DNA of 64,000 nucleotides from Acidobacteriota bacterium. Its GTDB lineage: Bacteria > Acidobacteriota > UBA890 > WLXD01. Under the pieces are notes generated by a model that was not told the origin of the DNA, ran no database searches, and saw nothing but the letters and a program-made list of their open reading frames with translations. Each line of letters starts with the position of its first letter. Position 1 is the stretch's first letter. The position numbers and the translations under genes are program-made. The stretch is from assembly GCA_012103255.1 (NCBI GenBank), contig WLXD01000003.1:391984-455983 (forward strand), written 5' to 3'. Shown here one piece after another: positions 9,302 to 18,271 of the stretch.

Positions 9302-10504
9302 CTATCGGAGCGGGTCGGCCTCCAGTTTCACCGCCTCGGCGAATCGCAGTAACGCCCCCTCGGCAGCGCTCCGGTGTCGCGGGTCCGGGTCCGATTGCTC
9401 CCAGTGATTCGAACAGACTTCCAGACGCCCCTGGCGATGGTGGGCCTTCAGGTCGATCCTGCCGACGAACCGATCGCCGACAAGTACGGGCAGGCAGTAG
9501 TAGCCGAACCTGCGCTGAGCAGCCGGCTTGTAGATCTCGATTTTCTGGTCGAAGTCGAAGAGCAACTCGGTGCGATCGCGATCCCAAATGAGCGGATCGA
9601 ACGGAGATATCAAGACGCCTCGATCCTGACGCGGGCGAGTCCGGCGTAGCTCGACGGCCAATTCCGCGTCCTCGGGTCGAATCCATCCATCGCGCAACCC
9701 ATCATCGGTCTGCAGTTGGGCCGCGCAGATCGCCCCGTCGGCCTCGAGAGCTGCCAACGCATCCAGGATCTCCTGCCTCATGTTGCGCAGTCGCCAGGTC
9801 GCCGCCAGCGTGCCGGTTGTCGCCCAGCCATGACCGGCGAGCGCGCGCAGCAGCAGCCACCGCACCGCGCCGTCGCGCGGCACCGCTTCGCGCCGGTAGT
9901 TCTCGGGGATCACCTTCTCGGCCAGGTCAAATTCGCGCTGAAATCCGACGCGCCGCCTCACGGCGATTTCGCCGTGCAACCACAATCCGGCGAGCACCTT
10001 CTTGACGTCGCTGTGATTCCACCATCCGGCACCCTTCGACTCAGTCTTGAAAGCGGCGCCCCTCACTGGCCCCTCGGCGGCGAGCCGCTCGAGAACATGG
10101 TCTACGACCTGTGGATGCTCGCCGAGAACATCGCCCCACCAAGGGTGCACGGCGTACTCGTCCCGGCGGAACGCCATCACCGGATAGAGCTCGAGTGGGA
10201 GCCAGCATGCCTCGTGTCCCCAGTACTCGAAGATCGAGGCGCCAGGCTCGAGCAGCGTCTCGCCCACCGCAGGATCGATGCCCTCAATCCGCGACATCAG
10301 CACGATCGATTGTGTTCTGGCACCAGTGACGCAAACGCTGTCGAGTTGCAGATACCCGAAGCGTCGCACCACGTCGGACGCAGCCCTACGGGCGCGCACC
10401 CCGCTGCCGGCAGCGCGCCGCGACAGCCCGGTGCGCTCGGGGAGGCCAAGGCCGGCTCGCGCCACCGCGAGCCGCCGTACTGCGCGACGATCGAGTTGAA
10501 TCAA
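9302..10504 (-). CDS. AlkX/YcaQ-type DNA glycosylase (HTH_42 superfamily)
   Basis: 400 residues. The start is a TTG with GGAG five bases upstream. The sequence matches the winged-helix YcaQ family: the Q53-L-D55 triplet in Y-L-Q-L-D-S-V corresponds to the Q-x-D catalytic motif of YcaQ (AlkX), as opposed to Q-x-Q of AlkZ. Further family blocks are E-Y-W-G-H-E-A, S-P-F-D-P-L-I-W-D-R-D-R and V-G-R-I-D-L-K. Members excise alkylated bases and unhook interstrand DNA cross-links. It is convergent with the isomerase, six bases away, and divergent from htrA. Confidence 0.83.
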   Translation of the reverse strand: MIQLDRRAVRRLAVARAGLGLPERTGLSRRAAGSGVRARRAASDVVRRFGYLQLDSVCVTGARTQSIVLMSRIEGIDPAVGETLLEPGASIFEYWGHEACWLPLELYPVMAFRRDEYAVHPWWGDVLGEHPQVVDHVLERLAAEGPVRGAAFKTESKGAGWWNHSDVKKVLAGLWLHGEIAVRRRVGFQREFDLAEKVIPENYRREAVPRDGAVRWLLLRALAGHGWATTGTLAATWRLRNMRQEILDALAALEADGAICAAQLQTDDGLRDGWIRPEDAELAVELRRTRPRQDRGVLISPFDPLIWDRDRTELLFDFDQKIEIYKPAAQRRFGYYCLPVLVGDRFVGRIDLKAHHRQGRLEVCSNHWEQSDPDPRHRSAAEGALLRFAEAVKLEADPLR

Positions 10505-10559
10505 GGCTTCTCCGGTGCCGGGTGCGAACGTGCCGAGGATGTTTTACTAAGGAGACACC

Positions 10560-10607
10560 GTGACGTCATATCACCGATCGCACGAGCAAGGGTCGTCCGA
10601 TGTCTGA
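10560..10607 (+). CDS. 15-codon leader reading frame overlapping the htrA start
   Basis: A GTG at 10560 follows a strong AAGGAG (10549-10554) at five bases. The frame encodes MTSYHRSHEQGSSDV and stops with TGA at 10605-10607, just inside htrA whose ATG is at 10600. The ribosome site of this leader is better than that of htrA itself, so translation of the leader may deliver ribosomes to htrA by coupling. No function of the peptide is implied; translation is inferred from sequence only. Confidence 0.45.
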   Translation: MTSYHRSHEQGSSDV

Positions 10608-11850
10608 CAACCGCGCCAAGTTTCTGCTATTTCCGCTCGCTCTGGGTCTCGTGCTGGGCCTCGGATTTTTCGTCGGCCTCGGCCTGACCAGAAGCGGCGA
10701 CGCGGCCGCGCGCGAGGAGCCGGCACCCGAACGGGCGACCGCGGCCGTGACGGTCGAGCCGCCCGCGGATGGACCCGTCGATTCGGCGCCGATCGAGAGC
10801 GAGGCCAGCCCTGTCAGCGCTACCGAGCAACAGGTCGCGCCGGCACCCATCGGCGGGTTTCCGGACGGACGCGAACGCCTCACGATGGCTGAGCGCTCGA
10901 CGATCGAGATGTTCGAGAGTCTCTCTCCGTCGGTCGTGTTCGTAACGTCGATTGCTGAACGCAGAGATTTTTTTAGTATGCCCATTGGCGAATACGAAGC
11001 CGGTCGCGGGTCGGGTTTTGTTTGGGACAAGGACGGGCACATCGTCACGAACTTCCACGTCGTTGCGAGCGCGACGGCCGGCCTGAAGGTGACCCTCGCC
11101 AACCAGACCGTGCTGGATGCCGACATCGTCGGGATGGCCCCCGAGAAGGACCTTGCGGTGTTGCGGGTCTATCATGATCCGACTGAGCTGGAGCCTATTC
11201 CAGTGGGCCGCTCCGATGACCTCCTCGTCGGGCAGAACGTGCTGGCAATTGGCAATCCGTTTGGTCTGGATCAGACGCTGACCACCGGCATCAGCAGCGC
11301 CCTTGGCCGGACCATCGCTTCGGCCGACAACGACTCCGACATCAATGACGTCATCCAGACGGACGCCGCAATCAACCCGGGCAACTCGGGCGGGCCGCTG
11401 ATCGACTCGTCGGGTCGCCTCATCGGGGTGAACACCGCCATCGCCAGTCCTTCCGGCGCCTATGCCGGTGTGGGCTTCGCCATCCCCGTGGATACTGTGA
11501 GATGGGTCGTGCCCGACCTGATTCAGCACGGGCGGGTTCAGCGACCCAGTCTTGGTTTCACACACTGGGATATCAGTGTGAACCGGCGGTACAACTTCGC
11601 GGGAGTGATGGTCAGAACGGTCACTCCCGAGGGTTCAGCCTCGACGGCGGGCTTGCAAGGCACGTATCGGGACGAGCGCGGCAGAGTGGTGTTCGGTGAT
11701 GTGGTCACGTCAGTAGCTGGCCAGCCTGTCGGAACGCCCGGCGACCTACTCCTGGTACTCGAATCTCTCGAGATCGGCGAGACGGTCCGCGTGACTTACA
11801 TGCGGCAACGTCGCGAGTACACCACAGAGATCGAGCTCGTCGAGCAGTAG
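10600..11850 (+). CDS. HtrA/Deg-type S1C serine protease with PDZ domain
   Basis: 416 residues. An N-terminal membrane segment (residues 8-30, rich in Gly and Leu) is followed by a Pro/Ala/Glu-rich linker to about residue 95. The trypsin-like domain carries the triad H153 (T-N-F-H-V-V), D184 (K-D-L-A-V-L) and S263 (G-N-S-G-G-P-L). A PDZ domain covers about residues 310-410. The single PDZ and uncleaved anchor resemble DegS or DegQ/HhoA types: a periplasmic protease for misfolded proteins or envelope-stress signalling. Divergent from the DNA glycosylase gene; preceded by a coupled short leader frame. Confidence 0.9.
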   Translation: MSDNRAKFLLFPLALGLVLGLGFFVGLGLTRSGDAAAREEPAPERATAAVTVEPPADGPVDSAPIESEASPVSATEQQVAPAPIGGFPDGRERLTMAERSTIEMFESLSPSVVFVTSIAERRDFFSMPIGEYEAGRGSGFVWDKDGHIVTNFHVVASATAGLKVTLANQTVLDADIVGMAPEKDLAVLRVYHDPTELEPIPVGRSDDLLVGQNVLAIGNPFGLDQTLTTGISSALGRTIASADNDSDINDVIQTDAAINPGNSGGPLIDSSGRLIGVNTAIASPSGAYAGVGFAIPVDTVRWVVPDLIQHGRVQRPSLGFTHWDISVNRRYNFAGVMVRTVTPEGSASTAGLQGTYRDERGRVVFGDVVTSVAGQPVGTPGDLLLVLESLEIGETVRVTYMRQRREYTTEIELVEQ

Positions 11851-11883
11851 GGCGTCTGGCCTCGGCGGCCTTCCGGCCCCATA

Positions 11884-13914
11884 ATGCCGGGCATGCTGAA
11901 AACCGCTGTTCGCACACGTGTAGCACTCACCCTCCTTGCCGCCACAGCTACCGCCTGTGGCGCGCCTCCGACCACCGGCCGTGAGGGGCTGCATGCCGTC
12001 ATCGTGGCGGATGACCAGCGGGGTGGCGGCGATGCGCCGCAGGTCTTGCAGGCCGCGATCACGTCGTCTGACGCGACGGTGCGGGCGGCCGCCGCAACGG
12101 CTCTGGGACGCCTCGAGCAACCTGAGTACGCCATCGACCTTGCGGCTCTGGCGAGCAAGGATACGGACCTCAGCGTGAGGCTCGCGGCCACCCACGCAGT
12201 GGCTCAGGCCGGGTCGACGAGCGACGGCGCGCAGGTGGGCGACCTCCTCGTCCAGGTCCTCAACACTGATGGCGACTACACAGTGCGTGGAGCCGCAGCG
12301 GCTGGACTGGGCCGCCTCCGATATGCCGATCCTGCTCGCGTCGGCCAGGTGGAGGGATTGCTACGGGACATTCTAGGGGCCGGTGACCCGGCAGGAGTCG
12401 AAGGCGCCGCGCGTGGACTGGCAGCTCTCTTCCGCAATCATCGAGAGCACGCGGCAGCCGACACAACGGTGACCGCACTGTCCGCAGCCATGGCATCCGA
12501 CGGCAGCGATCTCGCGCGCGTCGCATCCGTGGCCGCGCTCGCTGCGCCCGGTCAGCTCACCGGGGATGCGCTCAACGCCGCACAGGCCAGTCCAATCACC
12601 GAGATCAGGCGACGCGCCGTAGCGGCTGCGCCCAGCGACGACGCGGCGGTGGCCCTGCCGGCGATTGACGCCGCGCTCGGCGACGCCGAAGGCGCGGTCC
12701 GGCTCGAAGCAATCCGTGCCCTGCGCGGGCAACCCGACGCGCAACGCTGTGCCCGCCTTCTGACAGCGCTCGAGGATGCATGGCCGCCGGCACAACTCAC
12801 GGCCATCGCTGGCCTCGCGAGTTGCCCTGGCGCCGCTATCGCGTTGGAACCGATCGCCGACGGCGCGTGGGACGAAATGGGTTGGCAGCCACGGGCGCGG
12901 GCGTTGGCCAGCCTCAGCAGACTCTCGCCAGCGGCGGCCGGGATGCGGCTGGAAGCTGCGGCGAGCGCCGAGCCCTGGCAAGCCCGAATGTACGCGGCGC
13001 GCGCTGCCGGCGAGATCGGCGAGCAGGCTGTGCTACGAGAACTCGCGGCCGACGGCCAACATCCGAACGTGCGCGAGGCGGCTCTTCGTGGACTCGACGC
13101 AAACGCCGATGTCGAACCCTTCGTCGACGCGCTGTCGAGCCCCGACTACCAGCTCGTGATGACCGCTGCCAACGCACTCGCTGACACGGACGATGCGCAT
13201 ATCGAGCCACTTCTCCTCGCTCTCGAACGCATCTCGGCGGAGCAGCGCGAAACGTCGCGAGATCCCCGCATGGCGTTGCTTCGTTCACTCGACGCTTTCG
13301 GTAGCGCACTCGAGTACGAGCGCCTCGAGCCCTATCTGAGTGACTTCGACCCGGAGATCGTCGCGCGAGTGACCGCGATGGTCACAACCCGGAACGGCGG
13401 GCGTCCCGTGATCGGCGAGGCTCGGCCGCTGCCGCCACTCCCCTTTCCAACACTCGAGCAACTCGACGAGATCGCCTCCACAACCGCCACGCTTCGCATG
13501 TCGAGCGGCCGTAACATCCAGCTCCGGTTTCTCCCCTTCGAGGCGCCGACACACGCCGCTCGTTTCACGCGTCTCGCGGCGGATGGTTATTTCGACGGGC
13601 TGACCTTGCATCGCGTGGTGTTCAACTTCGTTCTCCAGGGTGGCAGCCCGGGTGCGAACGAGTTCATGGGCGACGGTATGTACACCCGTGACGAGATCAC
13701 CGCGCGCGCACACCTGCGCGGCACAGTCGGAACATCAACTCGCGGTCGAGATACTGGCGACGGCCAGATCTTCATCAATCTGATCGACAATCTGCGCCTC
13801 GATTTCAACTACACGATCTTCGCTGAAGTGATCGGGGACGTCGACGCAATCGATGCCGTGCTGGAAGGCGCGGTGATCGAATCTGTGACGCTCGACCGAT
13901 CCGAAGGCCCCTAG
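11884..13914 (+). CDS. HEAT-repeat lipoprotein with C-terminal cyclophilin-type PPIase
   Basis: 676 residues; an ATG at 11893 is an equally possible start. The N-terminus is a lipoprotein signal with Cys25 after A-T-A-T-A. Residues about 40-480 are Ala/Leu/Asp-rich HEAT-like repeats (V-R-A-A-A-A-T-A-L-G-R-L, V-R-G-A-A-A-A-G-L-G-R-L, V-R-L-E-A-I-R-A-L-R-G). The last 170 residues resemble a bacterial cyclophilin: G-Y-F-D-G-L-T-L-H-R-V-V, F-V-L-Q-G-G-S-P-G, and G-D-G-Q-I-F-I-N. It should isomerise prolyl bonds or chaperone proteins at the envelope, with the HEAT solenoid as binding surface. Its stop shares CTAG with the convergent exporter gene. Confidence 0.85.
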   Translation: MPGMLKTAVRTRVALTLLAATATACGAPPTTGREGLHAVIVADDQRGGGDAPQVLQAAITSSDATVRAAAATALGRLEQPEYAIDLAALASKDTDLSVRLAATHAVAQAGSTSDGAQVGDLLVQVLNTDGDYTVRGAAAAGLGRLRYADPARVGQVEGLLRDILGAGDPAGVEGAARGLAALFRNHREHAAADTTVTALSAAMASDGSDLARVASVAALAAPGQLTGDALNAAQASPITEIRRRAVAAAPSDDAAVALPAIDAALGDAEGAVRLEAIRALRGQPDAQRCARLLTALEDAWPPAQLTAIAGLASCPGAAIALEPIADGAWDEMGWQPRARALASLSRLSPAAAGMRLEAAASAEPWQARMYAARAAGEIGEQAVLRELAADGQHPNVREAALRGLDANADVEPFVDALSSPDYQLVMTAANALADTDDAHIEPLLLALERISAEQRETSRDPRMALLRSLDAFGSALEYERLEPYLSDFDPEIVARVTAMVTTRNGGRPVIGEARPLPPLPFPTLEQLDEIASTTATLRMSSGRNIQLRFLPFEAPTHAARFTRLAADGYFDGLTLHRVVFNFVLQGGSPGANEFMGDGMYTRDEITARAHLRGTVGTSTRGRDTGDGQIFINLIDNLRLDFNYTIFAEVIGDVDAIDAVLEGAVIESVTLDRSEGP

Positions 13915-15155
13915 CGTTCGGAGCTGCGCTCGGACGGCAACAACAAGTTCGCCAGCAGCAGGCCGGTAGACAGCGTCGTAGCGACGATAAGCATCGAGAA
14001 CACGGTTCCGAGTGCCGACACCACATCGTCGTGCAGCATGAGATCGATTGCTCGGAGCCCAAAGCTCCCGGGAACCAGCAGGATCAAACCCGGAATCATC
14101 ATCACCATCGACGAGGTACCCGACCACCGCGCCCGCGCGTTGGCTGCAAGTCCTACACCCAGCGCCGCAATCAGCACGCCGAGATCAGGCCCCAGCACCC
14201 TGCCGCCGGCCTGAGCACCCACCCAACTCACGAAGCAGGCCAGCGCTACCCAACCGATATCGCTGCGGTGAGCGCGAAACCGCATCGCAAAGCCAATCGC
14301 GGCCACCGCGAGCGCAGCCCAGAGTGTCCACTCGGGAAGCTGTACGACGGCTGCGGCAGTCGCCGGCCCCAGAGCCACCGTGGCCACTCGGGTTCCCAGC
14401 GCCACACCGAATGCGAGGAGAAGGAAGTCGCCGATCGCGGAGGTCAGCCGGGCCGATCCTGATACCAGGTTCTCCGTGGAGATCTCTTTCACGGCGAGAG
14501 TAAATTCGAGTCCCGGTACCAGGACGATCAAGCTAGCTACCAAGGCCAGCGTTGGATTCAGAGTGGGCAGGAATCCAGCGCAGGCAGCCACTCCGAAAGC
14601 CGATACCGCAGCCGCGACTGGAGGAACCAGGCGATCACGGCTGCCCCGTCGAGCGGCACGATCTTCGAGTGCGGCGATGAACGCGCCGGCCAGTGCTGCC
14701 ACGACGATCTCCGCGAGGCCGCCGCCGAGGAATCGTGCAGCGGCAGCCGAAATCAGCACGGCTGGAAGTAGATTCCGCCATAGCGCCGGCTGGGTCTGCT
14801 GCTCTAGGGCACGCAGCACGTCGACTGCGTCTCCGAGGTCAAGCCGTCGGTCGCAGACCCGACGGCCAAGGCGCTCAAGATCGGCCAGTCGGCCGAGATC
14901 GACTCCACCAGGACGAGCCCTTACCATATCGGCGTAGGGCCGACGCTTCCCGGGCAGCCGGTACTGCGCCATGATCGCCGTCGGTGTGGCAAAGAACTGC
15001 CCCGGAACGCCAAGAGCGTTGGAAACATGTTCGAGCCGCTGCTCGAGTCGCATCGCCGGACTTCCAGATTCGTGCATGGCACGGCCGAACGCCGTGCAAA
15101 AGCGCACGGCGCGCAATGGCGTTGCCTGCTGTTCTGAGCTCTGGGGCGTATCCAT
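13911..15155 (-). CDS. Threonine/serine exporter family (ThrE-type) membrane protein
   Basis: 414 residues from the ATG at 15155; a longer frame to 15212 adds 19 residues without family likeness. The N-terminal 140 residues are soluble and contain a motif resembling the exporter family (M-H-E-S-G-S-P-A-M-R-L-E-Q-R-L). About ten hydrophobic helices follow, with the conserved-looking L-V-P-G-L-E-F-T-L-A-V-K-E-I and a later M-M-I-P-G-L-I-L-L-V-P-G-S. The family exports threonine and serine in Corynebacterium; the substrate here is inferred only from family. Both halves that are separate genes in some bacteria are fused here. Confidence 0.83.
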   Translation of the reverse strand: MDTPQSSEQQATPLRAVRFCTAFGRAMHESGSPAMRLEQRLEHVSNALGVPGQFFATPTAIMAQYRLPGKRRPYADMVRARPGGVDLGRLADLERLGRRVCDRRLDLGDAVDVLRALEQQTQPALWRNLLPAVLISAAAARFLGGGLAEIVVAALAGAFIAALEDRAARRGSRDRLVPPVAAAVSAFGVAACAGFLPTLNPTLALVASLIVLVPGLEFTLAVKEISTENLVSGSARLTSAIGDFLLLAFGVALGTRVATVALGPATAAAVVQLPEWTLWAALAVAAIGFAMRFRAHRSDIGWVALACFVSWVGAQAGGRVLGPDLGVLIAALGVGLAANARARWSGTSSMVMMIPGLILLVPGSFGLRAIDLMLHDDVVSALGTVFSMLIVATTLSTGLLLANLLLPSERSSER

Positions 15156-15334
15156 GGAGCCTAGATAGCATGCTCCCGAGCCGATTGCTCGCGTTGACGA
15201 AGAACTTGTCACGAAGGTGTCAAAACAGGATTTGGCGTCGCGCGATACCCCTACGGCTGGCCGCTAAGATCGGAGGTTGAGGTTCGAGGCCATCGGGCCC
15301 ACCGCTTCCTCCCGAAACAGACCCGGAGATTGCC

Positions 15335-16465
15335 TTGCTGCCCCGTCGTATGACGCTTCTTGCCCTGCTCGCTGCATGTCTCATCGCGCCCGCTCCCAGT
15401 AGCGCACAGCAGGACGACGGCTACGACGAATCCAGCTTCATGTCGCGCTCCCGCCGCATCACGTTCGACGGCATGCGCGCCGGCGAAGGCTACTTCTCGC
15501 CTGACGGGGCCCAGATGGTGCTGCAGAGCGAGCGCGAGCCCGGCAACCCCTTCTACCAGATCTATCTGATGGACATGGCGACCGGCGACTCGACGCTGGT
15601 GTCGCCGGGCATGGGCAAGACAACATGCGCTTTTATCCGGCCGGGCACCGGTGAGATCCAGTTCGCCTCGACGCATCACGACCCGCTCACGCAGGAACTC
15701 GCGGATGATGAGTACCGCGTGCGCAACACGGGCGAGGAGCGTCGTTACGCGTGGGACTACGACCCGGAAATGGAGATCTACGTCACTGATCCCGGTTCGA
15801 ACGAGTTCACACGACTCACCGACGCTCGCGGCTACGACGCAGAAGCCAGCTACTCGCCCGATGGCGAGTGGATCGTATTCGCCTCCAACCGGAACGCGTA
15901 CAACCGTGAGTTGTCGGCAGAAGAAACTCGCCTGCTCGAGGTGGATCAGTCGTACTTCATCGATCTGTTCCTCATGCGGGCGGATGGCAGCGAGGTCCGT
16001 CAGCTAACCGAAACACCCGGCTACGATGGCGGCCCGTTCTTCTTCCCCGATGGCTCACGCATCATCTGGCGTCGCTTCGACGAAGCCGGCCTGATCGCCG
16101 ACGTATGGTCCATGCGCCCCGACGGATCCGATCAGCGGCAGCTCACCGACTTCGGCGCAATGAGTTGGGCACCCTACGTCCACCCGTCGGGTGAGTACAT
16201 CCTTTTCGCGTCCAACAAACTCGGGTTTACGAACTTCGAAGTCTTCATGGTCGATGTGGAAGGAACCAAAGAGCCCGTGCAGATCACGCACACCGACCGT
16301 TTCGACGGGTTACCCGTGCCTACGCCGGACGGGGAGCGGATCGTATGGACGTCCCAGCGTCACGGCGACGAAAACGGTCAGCTGTACATGGCCGATTGGA
16401 ATCACGACGCCGCCATGGCGGCACTCGCCGCCGCGCCAGCGCGCGTCGCGAACTCGGAGAGCTAG
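15335..16465 (+). CDS. Secreted TolB-like beta-propeller protein
   Basis: 376 residues from a TTG at 15335 with GGAG six bases upstream; the ATG at 15350 is an alternative. A signal peptide ends A-P-S-S-A-Q. Five or six PD40-type blades follow (Y-F-S-P-D-G, Y-S-P-D-G-E-W-I-V-F-A-S-N-R, F-F-P-D-G-S-R-I-I-W, V-H-P-S-G-E-Y-I-L-F-A-S-N). No catalytic domain is visible. It is only three bases from the M28 peptidase gene, so the two are probably co-transcribed and may work together on peptides in the periplasm. Confidence 0.85.
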   Translation: MLPRRMTLLALLAACLIAPAPSSAQQDDGYDESSFMSRSRRITFDGMRAGEGYFSPDGAQMVLQSEREPGNPFYQIYLMDMATGDSTLVSPGMGKTTCAFIRPGTGEIQFASTHHDPLTQELADDEYRVRNTGEERRYAWDYDPEMEIYVTDPGSNEFTRLTDARGYDAEASYSPDGEWIVFASNRNAYNRELSAEETRLLEVDQSYFIDLFLMRADGSEVRQLTETPGYDGGPFFFPDGSRIIWRRFDEAGLIADVWSMRPDGSDQRQLTDFGAMSWAPYVHPSGEYILFASNKLGFTNFEVFMVDVEGTKEPVQITHTDRFDGLPVPTPDGERIVWTSQRHGDENGQLYMADWNHDAAMAALAAAPARVANSES

Positions 16466-16468
16466 ACC

Positions 16469-18265
16469 ATGCGATTTCGTGGACTCATGGCCCTCGCGGT
16501 ACTCACCGCCCTCGTCGCCGCACCCGCTGCGCTCGCACAGGACACTGCCGAGGATGCACGTCGTCACGTCGAGTTCCTGGCCGATGACGCGCTAGGCGGA
16601 CGCGGCACCGGCACCGAGGGAGCGGCGGAAGCGGCGCGCTACCTGATTGCGCAGCTTGAAGCGTTGGGTGCGCGCCCTCTCCCGGGCGCGGATGGCTTTC
16701 GCATTCCGTTCGAGTTCACAGCCGGCGTGCGAGACGCGGGAAGCCGGATGGCCGGCCTTCGTCACAACTGGGATGAGGCCGAGTCGATCCAGGCTCTCGC
16801 CTTCTCCGAAGACGGTGAAGTCAGCGGCGCGCAGGTAGTTTTCGCCGGCTACGGCATCACGCCACCTGAGTCGGCTGACTACCCGTACGACAGCTACGCC
16901 ACACTCGACGTGACCGACAAGATCGTCGTGATACTGGAGGGCTATCCGCAGGACGCGGACGACGACGCGCGGCGAGTGCTGTCGAACTTCGCCGACGTCC
17001 GGTTCAAGGCGTTCCTGGCTCGCACCAAGGGTGCCTTGGGCATCCTCGTGGTTTCGGGACCGCTGAGCCAGGGCGACGGAGCCGTGCGCGCACCGCGGGC
17101 AGGAATGGCAGGCGCCGGCGCAGGCATCATGGCCGCAAGCGTGAGCCGCGCGGTGGCGAGCCAGCTGTTCGAGCTCGCCGGCCACGACCTGGCCGCCTCG
17201 CAGGCTGAGCTCGACACGGGCAATCCGCACGCGGCGGGCTACGACCTCGGCGTCGAACTGACGCTCGAGACCAAGCTGAATCGCGACCGCCGCGAGGGTT
17301 ACAACGTAGTGGGGCACCTTCCCGCCGCGGCGCCGGCGGGGGCCGCGAAGCCCTACGTTTTCCTGGGTGCTCACTACGACCACCTTGGCCATGGTGAATT
17401 CGGCGGATCGCTCGCCGGAGCCTCGCAGGCGGGCGAGATCCACAACGGTGCCGACGACAATGCCTCCGGCGTTGCCGCGGTGCTTCTCGCGGGCGCGCGC
17501 CTCGCCGCCGCCGAACGCCAGCGCCACGTCGTGCTGGGGTTCTGGTCGGGCGAGGAAATCGGCATCGTCGGCTCCAACGCCTTCCTCACCGACGGCGCTC
17601 TGCCGGCTCGCGAGATCGCCGGGTACTTGAATTTCGACATGGTCGGCCGGTCGCGCGACAACAAGCTTTCGATCCAGGGAGTGGGCTCTAGCGAGTCATG
17701 GCGCGGCCTGATCGAGCGCAGCAACTTTCCGGTCGGATTCGATCTCACGCTCACCGAGGACCCGAACCTCCCGACCGACTCCACAGCGTTCAATCTGGCC
17801 GAAGTACCGTCGATCGCCTTCTTCACGGGAAGTCACGTCGACTACCACAAGCCCACGGATGACGCGGAGTCGATCAACTACGACGATCTCGCCCGCGTGG
17901 CCGAACTCGGCGCGTTGGTGGCAGGTCGCGTGGCAAATGGAGACGCCCCGGAATTCGTCGCGTTCCAGTCGGAGGTGCGCGGGGCCGGACGTGGCGGCAG
18001 CCAGGTATTCACGGGCACGATCCCGGACTACGCCGCCGATATCACCGGACTCCTGCTCGGCGGAGTTATCGAAGGAGGCCCCGCAGAGGAGGCCGGCCTT
18101 CAGGGCGGCGACGTGATTGTGAACTTCGGTGGCGTCGAAGTTGGTGACATCTACGACTACATGTTCGCGCTCGAGTCGGCGAAGATTGGCGAGCCTCTGG
18201 AGGTCACCTTCGAACGCGACGGCGAGACGATGACCGTCACGCTGACGCCGCGGGCGCGCGAGTAA
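16469..18265 (+). CDS. Secreted M28 zinc aminopeptidase with C-terminal PDZ domain
   Basis: 598 residues. Signal peptide to A-L-A-Q at residue 24. A protease-associated insert lies about residues 100-250. The M28 di-zinc core has the ligands in H301-Y-D (G-A-H-Y-D-H), the Asp of G-A-D-D-N-A-S-G, the E-E pair in S-G-E-E, N-F-D-M-V-G and the late His in G-S-H-V-D-Y-H. A PDZ-like domain occupies about residues 500-595, unusual but recurrent in environmental M28 proteins. It should release N-terminal amino acids from peptides outside the cytoplasm. Probably in one operon with the propeller protein upstream. Confidence 0.9.
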   Translation: MRFRGLMALAVLTALVAAPAALAQDTAEDARRHVEFLADDALGGRGTGTEGAAEAARYLIAQLEALGARPLPGADGFRIPFEFTAGVRDAGSRMAGLRHNWDEAESIQALAFSEDGEVSGAQVVFAGYGITPPESADYPYDSYATLDVTDKIVVILEGYPQDADDDARRVLSNFADVRFKAFLARTKGALGILVVSGPLSQGDGAVRAPRAGMAGAGAGIMAASVSRAVASQLFELAGHDLAASQAELDTGNPHAAGYDLGVELTLETKLNRDRREGYNVVGHLPAAAPAGAAKPYVFLGAHYDHLGHGEFGGSLAGASQAGEIHNGADDNASGVAAVLLAGARLAAAERQRHVVLGFWSGEEIGIVGSNAFLTDGALPAREIAGYLNFDMVGRSRDNKLSIQGVGSSESWRGLIERSNFPVGFDLTLTEDPNLPTDSTAFNLAEVPSIAFFTGSHVDYHKPTDDAESINYDDLARVAELGALVAGRVANGDAPEFVAFQSEVRGAGRGGSQVFTGTIPDYAADITGLLLGGVIEGGPAEEAGLQGGDVIVNFGGVEVGDIYDYMFALESAKIGEPLEVTFERDGETMTVTLTPRARE

Positions 18266-18271
18266 ACGCCG

